Below are positions 1-8,871 of a DNA stretch of 64,000 bases, piece after piece; positions within the stretch are counted from its first letter, which is position 1; each line of letters begins with the position of its first letter. The notes under the pieces are model-generated. The model had not been told where the DNA came from and made no database searches. It was given only the letters and a program-made list of their open reading frames with translations. The stretch is from Mycolicibacterium rhodesiae NBB3 (lineage in GTDB: Bacteria > Actinomycetota > Actinomycetes > Mycobacteriales > Mycobacteriaceae), in assembly GCF_000230895.2 (NCBI RefSeq), contig NC_016604.1, positions 3,968,001 to 4,032,000 on the forward strand, given 5' to 3'. Made by a program: the position numbers and the translations under genes.

Positions 1-108
1 GGTGCGCCACAGCGCCATGGCTGCCTGCACCAGAGCGCGCTTGGTCTCATGCGACCGCGCACGCTGAAACGAGGCGCGGCGCTGACTACTGTCAGCACCG
101 TTTGTCAC
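1..108 (-). CDS. TetR-family transcriptional regulator, N-terminal fragment
   Basis: Reading the minus strand from a GTG at 108 gives 36 residues in one open frame to the window edge. They end in ETKRALVQAAMALWRT, which is the usual first helix of a TetR DNA-binding domain. The rest of the gene lies left of the window. It is divergent from the SDR gene at 187, with a palindrome between them, the normal arrangement of a TetR repressor and its target. The call rests on a short stretch; the helix pattern is clear but no more of the protein can be seen. Confidence 0.6.
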   Translation of the reverse strand, partial: MTNGADSSQRRASFQRARSHETKRALVQAAMALWRT

Positions 109-157
109 CGCAGCCTTCGGCACAGCCGGACTGTAACAGCTAAATTGGGGCTTGCAT

Positions 158-180
158 ATAGTTGACGGTTGTCTAACTAT
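158..180. promoter_or_regulatory. Candidate operator between divergent TetR-like and SDR genes
   Basis: ATAGTT (158-163) and AACTAT (175-180) are perfect inverted half-sites 11 bases apart. A -35-like TTGACG (162-167) lies inside. The position between a divergent TetR-like gene and its neighbour suggests an operator. Inference from symmetry and position only. Confidence 0.45.
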
Positions 181-186
181 CTATGG

Positions 187-942
187 GTGACCGCTTTCCT
201 GGCAGGCAGACGAATATTGGTGACCGGCGGGGCGACGGGTATCGGCGCCGCGGCCGTCAAGGTGCTCAGCGCGGCGGGCGCGACGGTGGTCGCGACCTAT
301 CACTCGACGCCACCACCCGAGGTCGACGGGGTGTCGTGGCTGCAATGCGATGTGCGCGACGCCGCCGCCGTCGACGTCATGGTGGCCGCCGCCGCGGAGC
401 AGATGGACGGCCTCGATGTGCTGCTGCACGCCGCAGGCATGTGGCAACCGGGCATTCCCGGCCAGATCACCGGCGATCAGATCGACTTCCTGATGGATAC
501 CAACATCAAAGCCACCATCTTCACCAACCAGGCGGCATATGCAGTGATGCGTAAGAGCGGTGGGGGCCGCATCATCAATTTCGGTTCCGGGGAGGCCGTG
601 ATGGGCAGCCCGATCGCAGCCGTCTACGCCGCGACCAAGGGGGCGGTATCCGCCTGGACCCGGTCGATCGCCAAGGCGTGGGCCGCCGAGAAGGTATCGG
701 CGATCGCGTTGGCGCCTGCGGTGCAGACACCGGGGGCCGACCGGCTACGCGACTTCCTGGGGCCCGCGGCGGCGGAGTTCATCGACGAGGAGATCAAGAA
801 GACCATTCCGCTCGGCGGCGTCCTCGGCGATCCGGTCGAGGATCTCGGTCCAACGCTCGTCTTCTTCTGCAGCGATGCTTCACATTTCATGACCGGGCAG
901 CTTGTGGCCGTCGATGGTGGCCTCGTCATGCTCGGCGCGTAG
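187..942 (+). CDS. Short-chain dehydrogenase/reductase
   Basis: A classical SDR of about 251 residues. The N-terminal nucleotide-binding glycine motif TGGATGIG is followed by an acidic loop, an AAG-type motif (LLHAAGMW) and the catalytic pair YAATK (Tyr-x3-Lys). It ends with the usual GQLVAVDGG tail. It should oxidise or reduce a hydroxyl/keto group with NAD(P). I prefer the GTG at 187, directly before TAFLAGRRILVTGG; an upstream TTG at 169 would only add residues unlike the family. It is followed nine bases later by a VOC protein gene, so the two are probably cotranscribed. Confidence 0.85.
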   Translation: MTAFLAGRRILVTGGATGIGAAAVKVLSAAGATVVATYHSTPPPEVDGVSWLQCDVRDAAAVDVMVAAAAEQMDGLDVLLHAAGMWQPGIPGQITGDQIDFLMDTNIKATIFTNQAAYAVMRKSGGGRIINFGSGEAVMGSPIAAVYAATKGAVSAWTRSIAKAWAAEKVSAIALAPAVQTPGADRLRDFLGPAAAEFIDEEIKKTIPLGGVLGDPVEDLGPTLVFFCSDASHFMTGQLVAVDGGLVMLGA

Positions 943-951
943 GGGATAGCC

Positions 952-1401
952 GTGCCGGGTCATCTGCACCACGTGGTGATGCGCAGCCATTCCGCCCCGA
1001 CCTTCGTGGCTTTCCTGACCGACGTCGTCGGGATGGAAGTGCAATTCACGATGCGGGTGCCGGGGGAGATCCTGGAGAAGACGCTGGGCTGGCCGCCGTC
1101 CGACGGCGCCGACGTCACGATGCTCGGTAGCGGCGACGCCGGCCTGATCGAGGTGCTGGACGTCCCCGAGCATCTGCGTGACGTCGCACCGGAGGGACTC
1201 GCGGCGCTGTCGTTTCTCACCGACGACTACGCGGGCACGCGTGAGCGGGCATCGGCATTCGCGGAGGACGTCACCTCACTCGACACCGGAATTCCCGGCG
1301 TCGACCTGTTCTTCTGCACGATGGGCGGCGTACCTATCGAGTTCATGGGCGCCTATGCGCCGGAGGCGAATTCGGGCACCAGTGATGCGACGAAGGCCTG
1401 A
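952..1401 (+). CDS. VOC (glyoxalase/bleomycin-resistance) superfamily protein
   Basis: 149 residues with a GTG start. The opening HLHHVVMRSHSAPTFVAFL followed by a 'DVVGMEV' turn and a late GVPIEFMG strand fit the beta-alpha-beta-beta-beta fold of VOC proteins. Members bind a metal and act as dioxygenases, isomerases, lyases or ligand-binding proteins; which applies here cannot be told. It is downstream of the SDR at 187 and its 3' end overlaps the convergent LLM gene by 49 bases, which is unusually long. The end is fixed by the stop codon. Confidence 0.75.
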   Translation: MPGHLHHVVMRSHSAPTFVAFLTDVVGMEVQFTMRVPGEILEKTLGWPPSDGADVTMLGSGDAGLIEVLDVPEHLRDVAPEGLAALSFLTDDYAGTRERASAFAEDVTSLDTGIPGVDLFFCTMGGVPIEFMGAYAPEANSGTSDATKA

Positions 1402-2321
1402 GTTCGGCGGCGTGATTCGCTGCGAGTCTTCGCATCGTCGCCTAGGGGCACCACGCGAACCGCGAGATCAGTGACGCCGGCATCGCGATAGCTTCGTAGC
1501 CGCGCGAGCACCGACGACTCGTCACCGGCCGCCATGGTGTCACCAACGTCTTGCGCATCACCGTGCTCGAGCAGACGAACGTAGTTGGGGGAGAAGTCGG
1601 CGTGGCCGAGCACCTCGCTCGCATACTCACGGGCGATGTCTACCTCGCTGTTCGAGCACAGTGCGACGGGGACGCCTGCCACGACGCGGATGCCGGTGCG
1701 TCCGGCCGCGGTCGCCGCGTCCGTGATCCGCCGGACCACGTAGTCGCCGATCGCGCGCTCGTCGGCCATCCACAGAATCGTCCCGCCGGCGCGTTCGCCC
1801 GCGATGCGCAACATGGTGGGCCCTAGCGCGGCCACGAGCACGTCGACGCTGAACCGATCGGTGATGTCCACCGGGCTGTGCACTCCGAAGCTGTTGTTGT
1901 CCACCGCGATCGGGCCTGGGCCGGCGAAAGCCGCGTCCAGCACATCGAGGTAGTCGCGCACCAACGATGCGGGCTTGTCGTAAGGCAGACCGAGTTGGTC
2001 GGTGATGATCCAATGGTGTGACGGGCCGATGCCAAGTGTGAAGCGACCGGTACAAGCGACCGCTGTCGTCAGAGCCTGCTGCGCCATGATGAGCGGGTGG
2101 CGGGTTTGGATGGGGACCACCGCAGTGCCGATCTCGATGCGCTCGGTGACCTGTCCGAGGAGCGCAACAGCCGTCATCGCATCGAGATAGCCGGGGACCT
2201 GGGGAATCCAGAAGGACGCGAAACCGTCAGTCTCGGCGGCTTTTCCATCGTCCAGAAGTCCGGTCAACCGGTCAGCGCGCGAGCGCTCCTTGTCGGAGCC
2301 GATCATCAGGCCGATCCGCAT
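1353..2321 (-). CDS. LLM-class (luciferase-like) oxidoreductase, probably F420-dependent
   Basis: 322 residues. The start MRIGLMIG, the FWIPQVPGYLDAMTA segment and TLGIGPSHHWI match the TIM-barrel luciferase-like family. In mycobacteria this subgroup usually uses coenzyme F420; many are hydride-transfer enzymes of unknown substrate. It is the distal gene of a minus-strand run (epimerase, EthD-like, LLM) with gaps of about ten bases, so one transcript is likely. Cofactor choice is inferred from the family, not from a residue seen here. Confidence 0.85.
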   Translation of the reverse strand: MRIGLMIGSDKERSRADRLTGLLDDGKAAETDGFASFWIPQVPGYLDAMTAVALLGQVTERIEIGTAVVPIQTRHPLIMAQQALTTAVACTGRFTLGIGPSHHWIITDQLGLPYDKPASLVRDYLDVLDAAFAGPGPIAVDNNSFGVHSPVDITDRFSVDVLVAALGPTMLRIAGERAGGTILWMADERAIGDYVVRRITDAATAAGRTGIRVVAGVPVALCSNSEVDIAREYASEVLGHADFSPNYVRLLEHGDAQDVGDTMAAGDESSVLARLRSYRDAGVTDLAVRVVPLGDDAKTRSESRRRTQAFVASLVPEFASGA

Positions 2322-2330
2322 ACAAACCTC

Positions 2331-3074
2331 CTACGGCACATAGCGATCCCACTCATGCGGTATGAGCGGGTAGAAGGGGGCGGCCAGCAGCGGTTCGACG
2401 TGGGCCTGCTCCCATCGTGCGGTCAGGACGGGACGCAATCGCTCCGCCGTCACGACCGGGTCGTCGTCGAGGAAGCAGTAGGTGAGCGTTTGGCCGGCCT
2501 TCGCGCTGGCCAACCTCGCGTCGACGTCCATGGCCGGCGCCGACCAGACGCCCGCCACACCGTCGACATCCAACAGCGCGTCGGCAGGGAGATCTCCGCG
2601 CTCGAGCAGGAGATAGACGCCGCGTACCGGCCACCACGGCAGGACGTCGGCCCCGACCTTGACCCGAGGCGCAGCGGCCTTGCGCTGGACCTCGTAGACA
2701 CCGCGTTCCACGGGCGGCAACAGCGGCAGTTTCCGCTTGGCTTCGATGAGTGCTTTCGCCAGTGCGAGAAAGCCTTCCATCCCACCCGGATCGGTGAAGA
2801 AGTACGTCATCACGTGGTCGATCGCATCGTAGGGATCATTGCTCGCCGCGCGGGCGGCGCGGCAGGCGGGCGTCGAGACCACCCGCAGCGAGGCGCGCAC
2901 GGCCGACAACCGGTGCTGTTCGAGACGGTGATCTAGGGTGTGCCACTGCAGATACTCGGCGTCTCTGCCCTCGGGGTGCCGGGTCGCCATCGACACGAAC
3001 AAGGTGCCGATATCGCCACGACCGGTGGCCAGAACGTCAGCGATCTCATCGGACGGTGTGCCGGGCAGCTGCAT
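2331..3074 (-). CDS. Conserved hypothetical protein, EthD-like/dimeric alpha-beta barrel
   Basis: 247 residues without signal peptide or membrane segment. The stretch DAEYLQWHTLDHRLEQ resembles the N-terminal helix of EthD-like ferredoxin-fold proteins, and a second half contains a similar VYLLLERGD strand. No catalytic motif is evident. It sits between epimerase and LLM genes with gaps of nine bases on each side, so it belongs to that operon. EthD-type proteins are accessory to P450 systems in some actinobacteria, but the assignment here is tentative. Confidence 0.6.
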   Translation of the reverse strand: MQLPGTPSDEIADVLATGRGDIGTLFVSMATRHPEGRDAEYLQWHTLDHRLEQHRLSAVRASLRVVSTPACRAARAASNDPYDAIDHVMTYFFTDPGGMEGFLALAKALIEAKRKLPLLPPVERGVYEVQRKAAAPRVKVGADVLPWWPVRGVYLLLERGDLPADALLDVDGVAGVWSAPAMDVDARLASAKAGQTLTYCFLDDDPVVTAERLRPVLTARWEQAHVEPLLAAPFYPLIPHEWDRYVP

Positions 3075-3083
3075 CGGAAGTCC

Positions 3084-4010
3084 TTAGGGCCTATGGGGTT
3101 CGGGCAGGGCGATGTCGGGGTGTAGCGCCGCGATCATGCGCCGGAATCCTTCGCGCCACGGCACTTTGGTGGGCCCGAGTATCTCGTGCATGTAGGTGAC
3201 GTCGGGCCACAGGGGAGTGTGCGCCTCCTCGGTGTAGGTGAAGACCGGCTCCACGCCCACGAGCTCACCCAAGTAGGCGCAGTAGTCTTCAGCGCTCACC
3301 GTCTCGCTGCCGGCCCAGTTCACCACGATCGGCGGATTGGCCGCGACCTCCATCGCCCGGATGCCGAGTTCGACGTAATCGTCCTCGTAGATCGGGTTGT
3401 AGTTGTTGGGCTTGTCCGGATGCAGACGAATGGGCCTGTGCGCCAGCATCATCGCCAACCGGTCAGCCGGGGCTCCGCCCTCGGGCCCATACGTCGAGCA
3501 GATCCGGATGATCGTCAGCGGTATGCCGAACTGCTTGGCAACCCATGTGCACACGGCCTCGCCTGCGATCTTGGAGAAGCTGTAGTTCGGTCGAAGTGGG
3601 ACGCCCGGTGGGTCGGATTCCCGAAGTGGCCGCTGTCCTTGATACCCGTACACCGACCCGGTGGAGCAGAAGACGAACCCTTTAGCGGCACGGCAGTGGT
3701 ACAGCAGGTCCCCGGACTTCTGTGCGTTGGTGTCCACGCACTGTTCCCAGTCGCCGGCGCCGGGATCGACGGCGGCGTGGAACACGTACGTGAAATCGTG
3801 GGGAAGGGCCGAGAAGTCCCCGATGCTCATATCGAGCGCGAGAGGGGTGATGCCCGCGGCCGTGAGCTTGTCGCGATCGGCCGGATTCCTCAGCCGCGCC
3901 GCGCCCAACACCTCATTGCGCTGCGCCAACGCCCGCGCGACCGGGAAGGCGATCTTGCCGGTCGCGCCAGTGATGAGGATCTTCTCTGAATCGAGCATCC
4001 ATTCAGTCAT
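3084..4010 (-). CDS. NAD-dependent epimerase/dehydratase family protein (extended SDR)
   Basis: 308 residues. ILITGATGKIAFPVARAL is the Rossmann glycine motif of extended SDRs. FCSTGSVYG supplies the conserved Ser and YSFSK the Tyr-x3-Lys pair. Members act on sugar nucleotides or as 3-beta-hydroxysteroid dehydrogenase-like enzymes. It is the first gene of the minus-strand operon to 1353. The ATG at 4010 is used; a second ATG four codons later is possible. Its 5' end faces the acyl-CoA dehydrogenase at 4055 across 44 bases holding a candidate operator. Confidence 0.8.
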   Translation of the reverse strand: MTEWMLDSEKILITGATGKIAFPVARALAQRNEVLGAARLRNPADRDKLTAAGITPLALDMSIGDFSALPHDFTYVFHAAVDPGAGDWEQCVDTNAQKSGDLLYHCRAAKGFVFCSTGSVYGYQGQRPLRESDPPGVPLRPNYSFSKIAGEAVCTWVAKQFGIPLTIIRICSTYGPEGGAPADRLAMMLAHRPIRLHPDKPNNYNPIYEDDYVELGIRAMEVAANPPIVVNWAGSETVSAEDYCAYLGELVGVEPVFTYTEEAHTPLWPDVTYMHEILGPTKVPWREGFRRMIAALHPDIALPEPHRP

Positions 4011-4030
4011 AGCGCACCACGACCCAAATG

Positions 4031-4043
4031 TTAAGTACTTGAT
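4031..4043. promoter_or_regulatory. Candidate operator TTAAGTACTTGAT between divergent genes
   Basis: TTAAGTACTTGAT holds the perfect palindrome AAGTACTT and lies in the 44-base gap between the divergent epimerase and acyl-CoA dehydrogenase genes. It resembles the published KstR2 pattern (CAAG-N2-CTTG core) except that TAAG replaces CAAG. A KstR2 link is inference only. Confidence 0.35.
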
Positions 4044-4054
4044 ACTGTTGACCC

Positions 4055-5233
4055 GTGCAGCTCACCTTCGATACCGATGTCGAGGCGTTTCGGACGGAGT
4101 TCATCGGCTTCCTCGACGAGCATCTGCCGCCGGAGGCCGAGGCCGAGACCGAGCGGTCCCGGTCGACGGCGCATGTGCCGGAGTGGTCGCGGCGGTGGCA
4201 GCGCCTTCAGTTCGACCACGGGTGGCTGCTTCCGGGCAATGCGCCCGAGTTCGGCGGTCGCAATGCGGGGATCCTCGAACAGTTCGTCCACCGTGAGGAA
4301 CTCGCGCGACGCCGCATTTATCACGCGTTCAACCCGCAGGGCGTCGGCATCATCGCCGCGTCGCTGTTGTCGTTCGGCACCGAGGAGCAGAAGCAGAAGT
4401 GGGCGGTGCCCATTTTGCGCGCCGAGATGACAGCGTCGCTGGGCATGAGCGAACCGGGCGCGGGCTCGGATCTGGCCGGGCTGACCACACGCGCGGTGCG
4501 CGACGGTGATCACTTCGTGGTCAACGGGCAGAAGGTCTGGACCTCTGGCGCCCACGACGCCGACGTCATCCTCACCTTCGTTCGCACCGATCCAGATGCG
4601 CCCAAGCACAAGGGAATCAGTGCGCTGCTCATCCCCACCGATACTCCGGGAGTGCAGCGCAGGCCGTTCGCCGCGGTGTACGACCGCGAGAGCCTGGACT
4701 TCAACGAAGTGTTCTTCACCGATGCGCGGGTCCCCGCGCAGAATCTCGTTGGGCCGCTGAACGAAGGGTGGCGCGTGGCCAACGGTTCGCTTGGTCACGA
4801 GCGCACGATGCTGTGGACGGCGTTCGCGAATCGCTTACAGCAGCTGCTGGAGGACTACGTTCCTGATGGTGAGCTGAGCTGCGACCGCTACGCGACCATG
4901 GCCATGGACTACGAGGCCCTGCGGTTGCTGGGTTCAGTCGCGCTGGGGCAGGCCGCCCGCGGCGAGCGCAATGTGCCGAGTATCTCGGTGCTCAAGGTGT
5001 TCGGGTCGGAAGCCGAGCAGAACGCCGCCAGGTCCATTCTGGACGCGCAGGGTGCCGACGGGCTGTCCGATCCGGCGGTGACCGCGCCGTACAACCCCTA
5101 CAACGCAGACCTTTACAGCTCAAGTTGGTTCATGCGTTACGTCGCCACGTACGCGGGCACCATTTCGGGTGGCACGTCGGAGATCCAGCGCAACATCATC
5201 GCCCAGCGCGTGCTGGGGCTACCCGCGCGCTGA
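4055..5233 (+). CDS. Acyl-CoA dehydrogenase (FadE-type)
   Basis: 392 residues with a GTG start. The family signature TASLGMSEPGAGSDLA (FAD/substrate region), KVWTSGAHDADV, and the C-terminal SGGTSEIQRNIIAQRVLGLP are clear. It should desaturate an acyl-CoA at the alpha-beta position using FAD. It is a close paralogue of the protein at 34290 (same MQLTFD start, EFGGRNA, NPQGV and C-terminal motifs), but it has no short partner subunit next to it. The gene runs alone on the plus strand and its end overlaps the convergent VWA gene by 15 bases. Confidence 0.92.
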   Translation: MQLTFDTDVEAFRTEFIGFLDEHLPPEAEAETERSRSTAHVPEWSRRWQRLQFDHGWLLPGNAPEFGGRNAGILEQFVHREELARRRIYHAFNPQGVGIIAASLLSFGTEEQKQKWAVPILRAEMTASLGMSEPGAGSDLAGLTTRAVRDGDHFVVNGQKVWTSGAHDADVILTFVRTDPDAPKHKGISALLIPTDTPGVQRRPFAAVYDRESLDFNEVFFTDARVPAQNLVGPLNEGWRVANGSLGHERTMLWTAFANRLQQLLEDYVPDGELSCDRYATMAMDYEALRLLGSVALGQAARGERNVPSISVLKVFGSEAEQNAARSILDAQGADGLSDPAVTAPYNPYNADLYSSSWFMRYVATYAGTISGGTSEIQRNIIAQRVLGLPAR

Positions 5234-6886
5234 GCGAGCCGGCGCGGCGAGTTCGGCAAGGGCAGACAGGAAGAGCTCGTCCATCTGCGGGCTCAGGTCG
5301 GTCATGGTCGCCGCGCTGGCATGACTGGCGGAGCCGAAGACGCGTTCAAGTGCATCGAGGCCGGTCGCCGCACCAAGCGAAAGGCACAGGCAGGCAACGC
5401 CGTCCGCGCGCAGCTCCTCGAGCGCCTTTGAGGCGTCGGCTTCGGCGTACCGGCCTTCGTAGCCGTGATCGTAGGGAAAACCGTCAGACAGGACGACCAG
5501 CAGTCGATTTGGAGTGCCCGCCTCAGACTTGAGGATCTCGCCCGCGCCTCGGATGCCCGCGCCGAGACGGGTGTACCCCGACGGCTGAAGCTGATTGAGG
5601 CGGGCCCGCGCGACCGCGCCGAAGCCCTGGTCGAAAGTCTTGATCGCGGGCAAGTGAACGGCATGGCGGCCATGCGAACGAAACGCGTACACGGCGACGC
5701 GGTCGCCGAGTTCTTCAAGGGTGACGGCCAGCGTCGCCGCGGCCCGCCGCTGGTGTTCGTGTACGGCCAGGCCGTCGGAATCTGTATCGGTGGCCGATCC
5801 GGAAGCGTCGAGCAGGACGAGCACGCCGAGGTTTCGGGCCAGCTTGCGGTGCTCGTTGTAGACGTGCTCGGGTGGCGAATGGCCGGACTGCAAATCGACG
5901 AAGAGGTCGATGAGTGCCTCGATGTCGAGCTCGTCGCCGTCGGGTCGGCCGCGCAGGACTCTGGGGCTCAAACCGACACGGGACAGCCGCCGCCGCAGCA
6001 CGTCGTCGCGAACGACACCGGCGGCGGACACGTCGGCGGGTGTCGTCACCGGAAAGTCGATGACCCGGCACCAGTCGGGTCGATAGCGGTTGCGGTGGTG
6101 GTCCCACTCCGGATGAAGGGCACCACCGATACCGATCGCCGCTCCGGGCTTCTCGTCGCTGAAATGTATCCGGGTCGGGAGCGGGCGAACGTTGGGGCCG
6201 ACCCGGTGCACACGCCGGGCAGACCCGAGCTGGGCCTCGGCGCCAGCTGTCTGGTCGCTCTGCGTGCGCGAACCGCGGAACATCCTCGAGAAGAAGTTCG
6301 CGATCGCCCGCGCGCCTGTCGGCGCTTCGAACAACTTGAGAATCTTGCTGTCGTCGGGCTGGTTTTCGTCTCCGTCTTCATCGTCGACTGCCACAGAATC
6401 GAATTGCAGGCGCATGTCCTGATCCGTCGCTCGCGAACCCGACTCCCGGTGCGAAGCCAACAGTTTCGACGGCTTGATGACGCCGAACCATGCCGGCGCC
6501 GGCGCGACTGCTGCTCTCCCGTCGGCGATCTGCAGCGATTCGGCTGAACTCACCACGCTGCTGTCGACACCGAATTCGGCTGCGAGAGGAAGGGTTCGCG
6601 CCAGTTCGGCCAGCACGCGCCGCCCTTCGATAGCCAAGTAGCGGGACGCGACCGACGGTCGGCCGCGCAATGCCTTGACGATCTGCGGATCCAGGCTTGC
6701 CGCGCCGATCAGCGCACTTTGGACGACGATCTGTCGACGCAGGATGCCGGGGTCGTCGTCCGCGGAGACGTAGATGACGAGGCCGTCGGTGTAGGGCGCC
6801 TGGCCAGGGGGCGCCGAGGTGACCTCGACCGCCGTGCCCGCGAGATGCGTCGCGAGGAGCCGGAACCGGTCAGGGGAGGAGGGCAT
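5219..6886 (-). CDS. VWA-domain protein of the NorD/CbbO type
   Basis: About 555 residues. The C-terminal third is a von Willebrand A domain with a full MIDAS: LLDASGSATD (DxSxS, near residue 360), SGYTR for the Thr and VVLSDG for the Asp. The N-terminal part is a helical region as in NorD/CbbO. Such proteins pair with NorQ/CbbQ AAA+ ATPases to insert metals into, or remodel, oxygenase- or reductase-type enzymes. The ATPase gene lies directly upstream and overlaps. I use the ATG at 6886, giving a 17-base overlap; the ATG at 6916 would give 47. Confidence 0.82.
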   Translation of the reverse strand: MPSSPDRFRLLATHLAGTAVEVTSAPPGQAPYTDGLVIYVSADDDPGILRRQIVVQSALIGAASLDPQIVKALRGRPSVASRYLAIEGRRVLAELARTLPLAAEFGVDSSVVSSAESLQIADGRAAVAPAPAWFGVIKPSKLLASHRESGSRATDQDMRLQFDSVAVDDEDGDENQPDDSKILKLFEAPTGARAIANFFSRMFRGSRTQSDQTAGAEAQLGSARRVHRVGPNVRPLPTRIHFSDEKPGAAIGIGGALHPEWDHHRNRYRPDWCRVIDFPVTTPADVSAAGVVRDDVLRRRLSRVGLSPRVLRGRPDGDELDIEALIDLFVDLQSGHSPPEHVYNEHRKLARNLGVLVLLDASGSATDTDSDGLAVHEHQRRAAATLAVTLEELGDRVAVYAFRSHGRHAVHLPAIKTFDQGFGAVARARLNQLQPSGYTRLGAGIRGAGEILKSEAGTPNRLLVVLSDGFPYDHGYEGRYAEADASKALEELRADGVACLCLSLGAATGLDALERVFGSASHASAATMTDLSPQMDELFLSALAELAAPARSARG

Positions 6887-7685
6887 CGACGAGTTCGCCC
6901 AGAGCGCGGACGACATCGTGGTCGTCGGAAAGGACCTGCACGATCGCCGCTTGAGTCGCGCTCCGCAAGCTCAGTCCTTCACCGACGAGTTCGGCGGCGA
7001 GGATCAGCATGCGAGTGGATGACACCTCGCGCAGTCCAGAGCCGTCGAGGTTACGGATCGCATGACCGATCTTCACCAGTGTGCGCGCGGTTTCGACGTC
7101 GATGCGAGCCTCGTGGGCAACGACTTCCGCCTCGGTGTCCACGGGAGGAAAGTCAAGTTCGATGGCGATGAACCGTTGACGGGTCGACTCCTTGAGGTTC
7201 TTGAGAACGCTCTGATAGCCGGGGTTGTACGAGACGACGAGTTGAAATCCCGGCGCCGCAGGCAATGTCGTGCCCAGACGGTCGATCGGGAGTTCTCGGC
7301 GGTGGTCGGCAAGCGGATGGATGACGACGGTGGTGTCCTGGCGTGCCTCCACCACCTCGTCGAGGTAGAAGATCGCGCCTTCGCGCACTGCCCGGGTCAG
7401 CGGTCCGTCCACCCAGACTGTTTCCGCGCCCTTGAGGAGGAAGCGCCCCACAAGGTCTGCTGAGGTCATGTCCTCGTGGCCGGCGACGGTGATCAGTTTG
7501 CGACCGACATCGTGCGCCATCGCCTCCACGAAACGCGTCTTTCCGCATCCGGTCGGGCCTTTCAGCAAGACCGGCACACCGCGGCGGGCGGCTGCCCGAA
7601 AGACTTCCACTTCGTCGTCGACCGGACGGTAAAACGGTGCCTCGGTGCGAGATTCGACGATGGTCGGGTGGCTGTTGGCCGACAC
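6870..7685 (-). CDS. MoxR/NorQ/CbbQ-family AAA+ ATPase
   Basis: 271 residues with a GTG start. Walker A GPTGCGKT lies near residue 45, Walker B is IFYLDEV, and a sensor-1 Asn is in VVSYNPGYQ. The C-terminal helical domain (SSTRMLILAAELV) is that of CbbQ/NorQ. The family uses ATP to remodel a partner enzyme together with a VWA protein, here the overlapping downstream gene. The start codon directly follows the TGA of the AveC-like gene with no base between, so the three are surely cotranscribed. The client is unknown; the nearby oxygenases are candidates. Confidence 0.88.
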   Translation of the reverse strand: MSANSHPTIVESRTEAPFYRPVDDEVEVFRAAARRGVPVLLKGPTGCGKTRFVEAMAHDVGRKLITVAGHEDMTSADLVGRFLLKGAETVWVDGPLTRAVREGAIFYLDEVVEARQDTTVVIHPLADHRRELPIDRLGTTLPAAPGFQLVVSYNPGYQSVLKNLKESTRQRFIAIELDFPPVDTEAEVVAHEARIDVETARTLVKIGHAIRNLDGSGLREVSSTRMLILAAELVGEGLSLRSATQAAIVQVLSDDHDVVRALGELVDALLP

Positions 7686-8855
7686 TCAATTGCCTCGTTC
7701 GAAGGGTACGACCTTGGGCAGCTCGACGCCGTCGGGCAGGACGAGTTCGCCATCGACGTTGATGTAGCCGGAGTGTTTGGTCGGTATCGGCAGCGCGGGA
7801 TCGGGGCAGGGCACATCGGTGCCGTCGCCGCAGATGCCGCCGTTGAAGTACGAGCGCTTCTGGTGGTCTTCGGGCCACGGGTCGGCGTGCATGCCGAACC
7901 ACTGCGCGGGCACGTTGTAGAAGAAGAAGAAGCAGGCGCTGACGGCGGCAAAGATCGCTAGGCATCGGATGATCTGTTGTTTCGCGAATCCACCCTTAAT
8001 CTGGTCGAGTCCGCGCTCGACGACGGTCCGGCCCTTGTCGTCCGTGAAGAAGCGCAGACAGCTCAGGGCTGTCATCACACCGCCCCACATCAATCCCTCG
8101 TAGATGGGCCATTGATGGTAGGTGCCCGCGAAGATCGAAACCGACCGGATGGCACCGGGATACGTGTACAGCCCGAATGGCAGAAGGAAACAGGCTTCCA
8201 TGATGAAGTCGGCGACGATGGCGGCGGCGTAGGTGACCATGATCAACCGAACGTTGCTGATTCCGGGCCAACGCGCCTTGATCTTGCGCATGAACCAGCA
8301 TCCGACGATGGCCAACACCACCACCATCCCGTAGCCGGTCGCATTGATCAGCAGCGGTTCTGCGACCTGACGGCCGGGGGATTCGGGTGACACCCAGCCG
8401 GGGATGTGCGACGACCAGGAGCCCCGATTCCACAGCCAGGTGTTGTAGGTGCACCACGTGTTGAAGTAATTGAGCAGAGGGTCCTGGAAGAAGAAGAGTG
8501 CGCAGGAAACGAACAGGATGCCGTCGAGTGTGATACGCCGCTCGCGTACCCAGGGCCGGATGATGAACCACCAGATGACAACCGGTAGACCGACGCACAT
8601 GACGATCCCATTGGTGGTCAACAAGATCTTCATATACGTCGGCGGATCGGTCGGACCGGCGGGAACGCGCTCGAAGTAGGGGCCGGTGATCCAGCGGATC
8701 CACACGAACAGCTGAAAGACCAGTAGCGCGCCGCCGAACGCCGCCCAGATCGTGACCCGGTTGGACGAAGGTGCAACCTCGGTGCCGAGCGTGCCAGCCG
8801 CGCCGAGCGATTCGGTGACGGTGGACGCCTTCTTCTTGTTCGACAGATCGCTCAT
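7686..8855 (-). CDS. AveC-like (spirocyclase-family) integral membrane protein
   Basis: 389 residues with about seven hydrophobic segments (roughly 34-57, 77-100, 108-124, 173-189, 203-230, 252-270, 296-313). Between them are Trp/Tyr/Asn-rich loops (NYFNTWCTYNTWLWNRGSW) and the sequence AGTYHQWPIYEGLMWG. This matches the actinobacterial family named after AveC, which performs spiroketal formation in avermectin synthesis; most mycobacterial members have no known role. It is first in an operon with the MoxR-like ATPase and VWA protein, and is divergent from a TetR regulator with a palindrome in its promoter region. Confidence 0.75.
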   Translation of the reverse strand: MSDLSNKKKASTVTESLGAAGTLGTEVAPSSNRVTIWAAFGGALLVFQLFVWIRWITGPYFERVPAGPTDPPTYMKILLTTNGIVMCVGLPVVIWWFIIRPWVRERRITLDGILFVSCALFFFQDPLLNYFNTWCTYNTWLWNRGSWSSHIPGWVSPESPGRQVAEPLLINATGYGMVVVLAIVGCWFMRKIKARWPGISNVRLIMVTYAAAIVADFIMEACFLLPFGLYTYPGAIRSVSIFAGTYHQWPIYEGLMWGGVMTALSCLRFFTDDKGRTVVERGLDQIKGGFAKQQIIRCLAIFAAVSACFFFFYNVPAQWFGMHADPWPEDHQKRSYFNGGICGDGTDVPCPDPALPIPTKHSGYINVDGELVLPDGVELPKVVPFERGN

Positions 8856-8871
8856 GAGCCGTCAAGATACC

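Noticed and set aside
1353..1401. 49-base convergent overlap read as a sign of a wrong stop
   Set aside because: Both stops are unambiguous and both proteins have family-typical lengths; the overlap is long but acceptable.
5465..6547. Long plus-strand open frame opposite the VWA gene
   Set aside because: Antisense to a gene with clear motifs; the translation has no domain and is a product of high GC.
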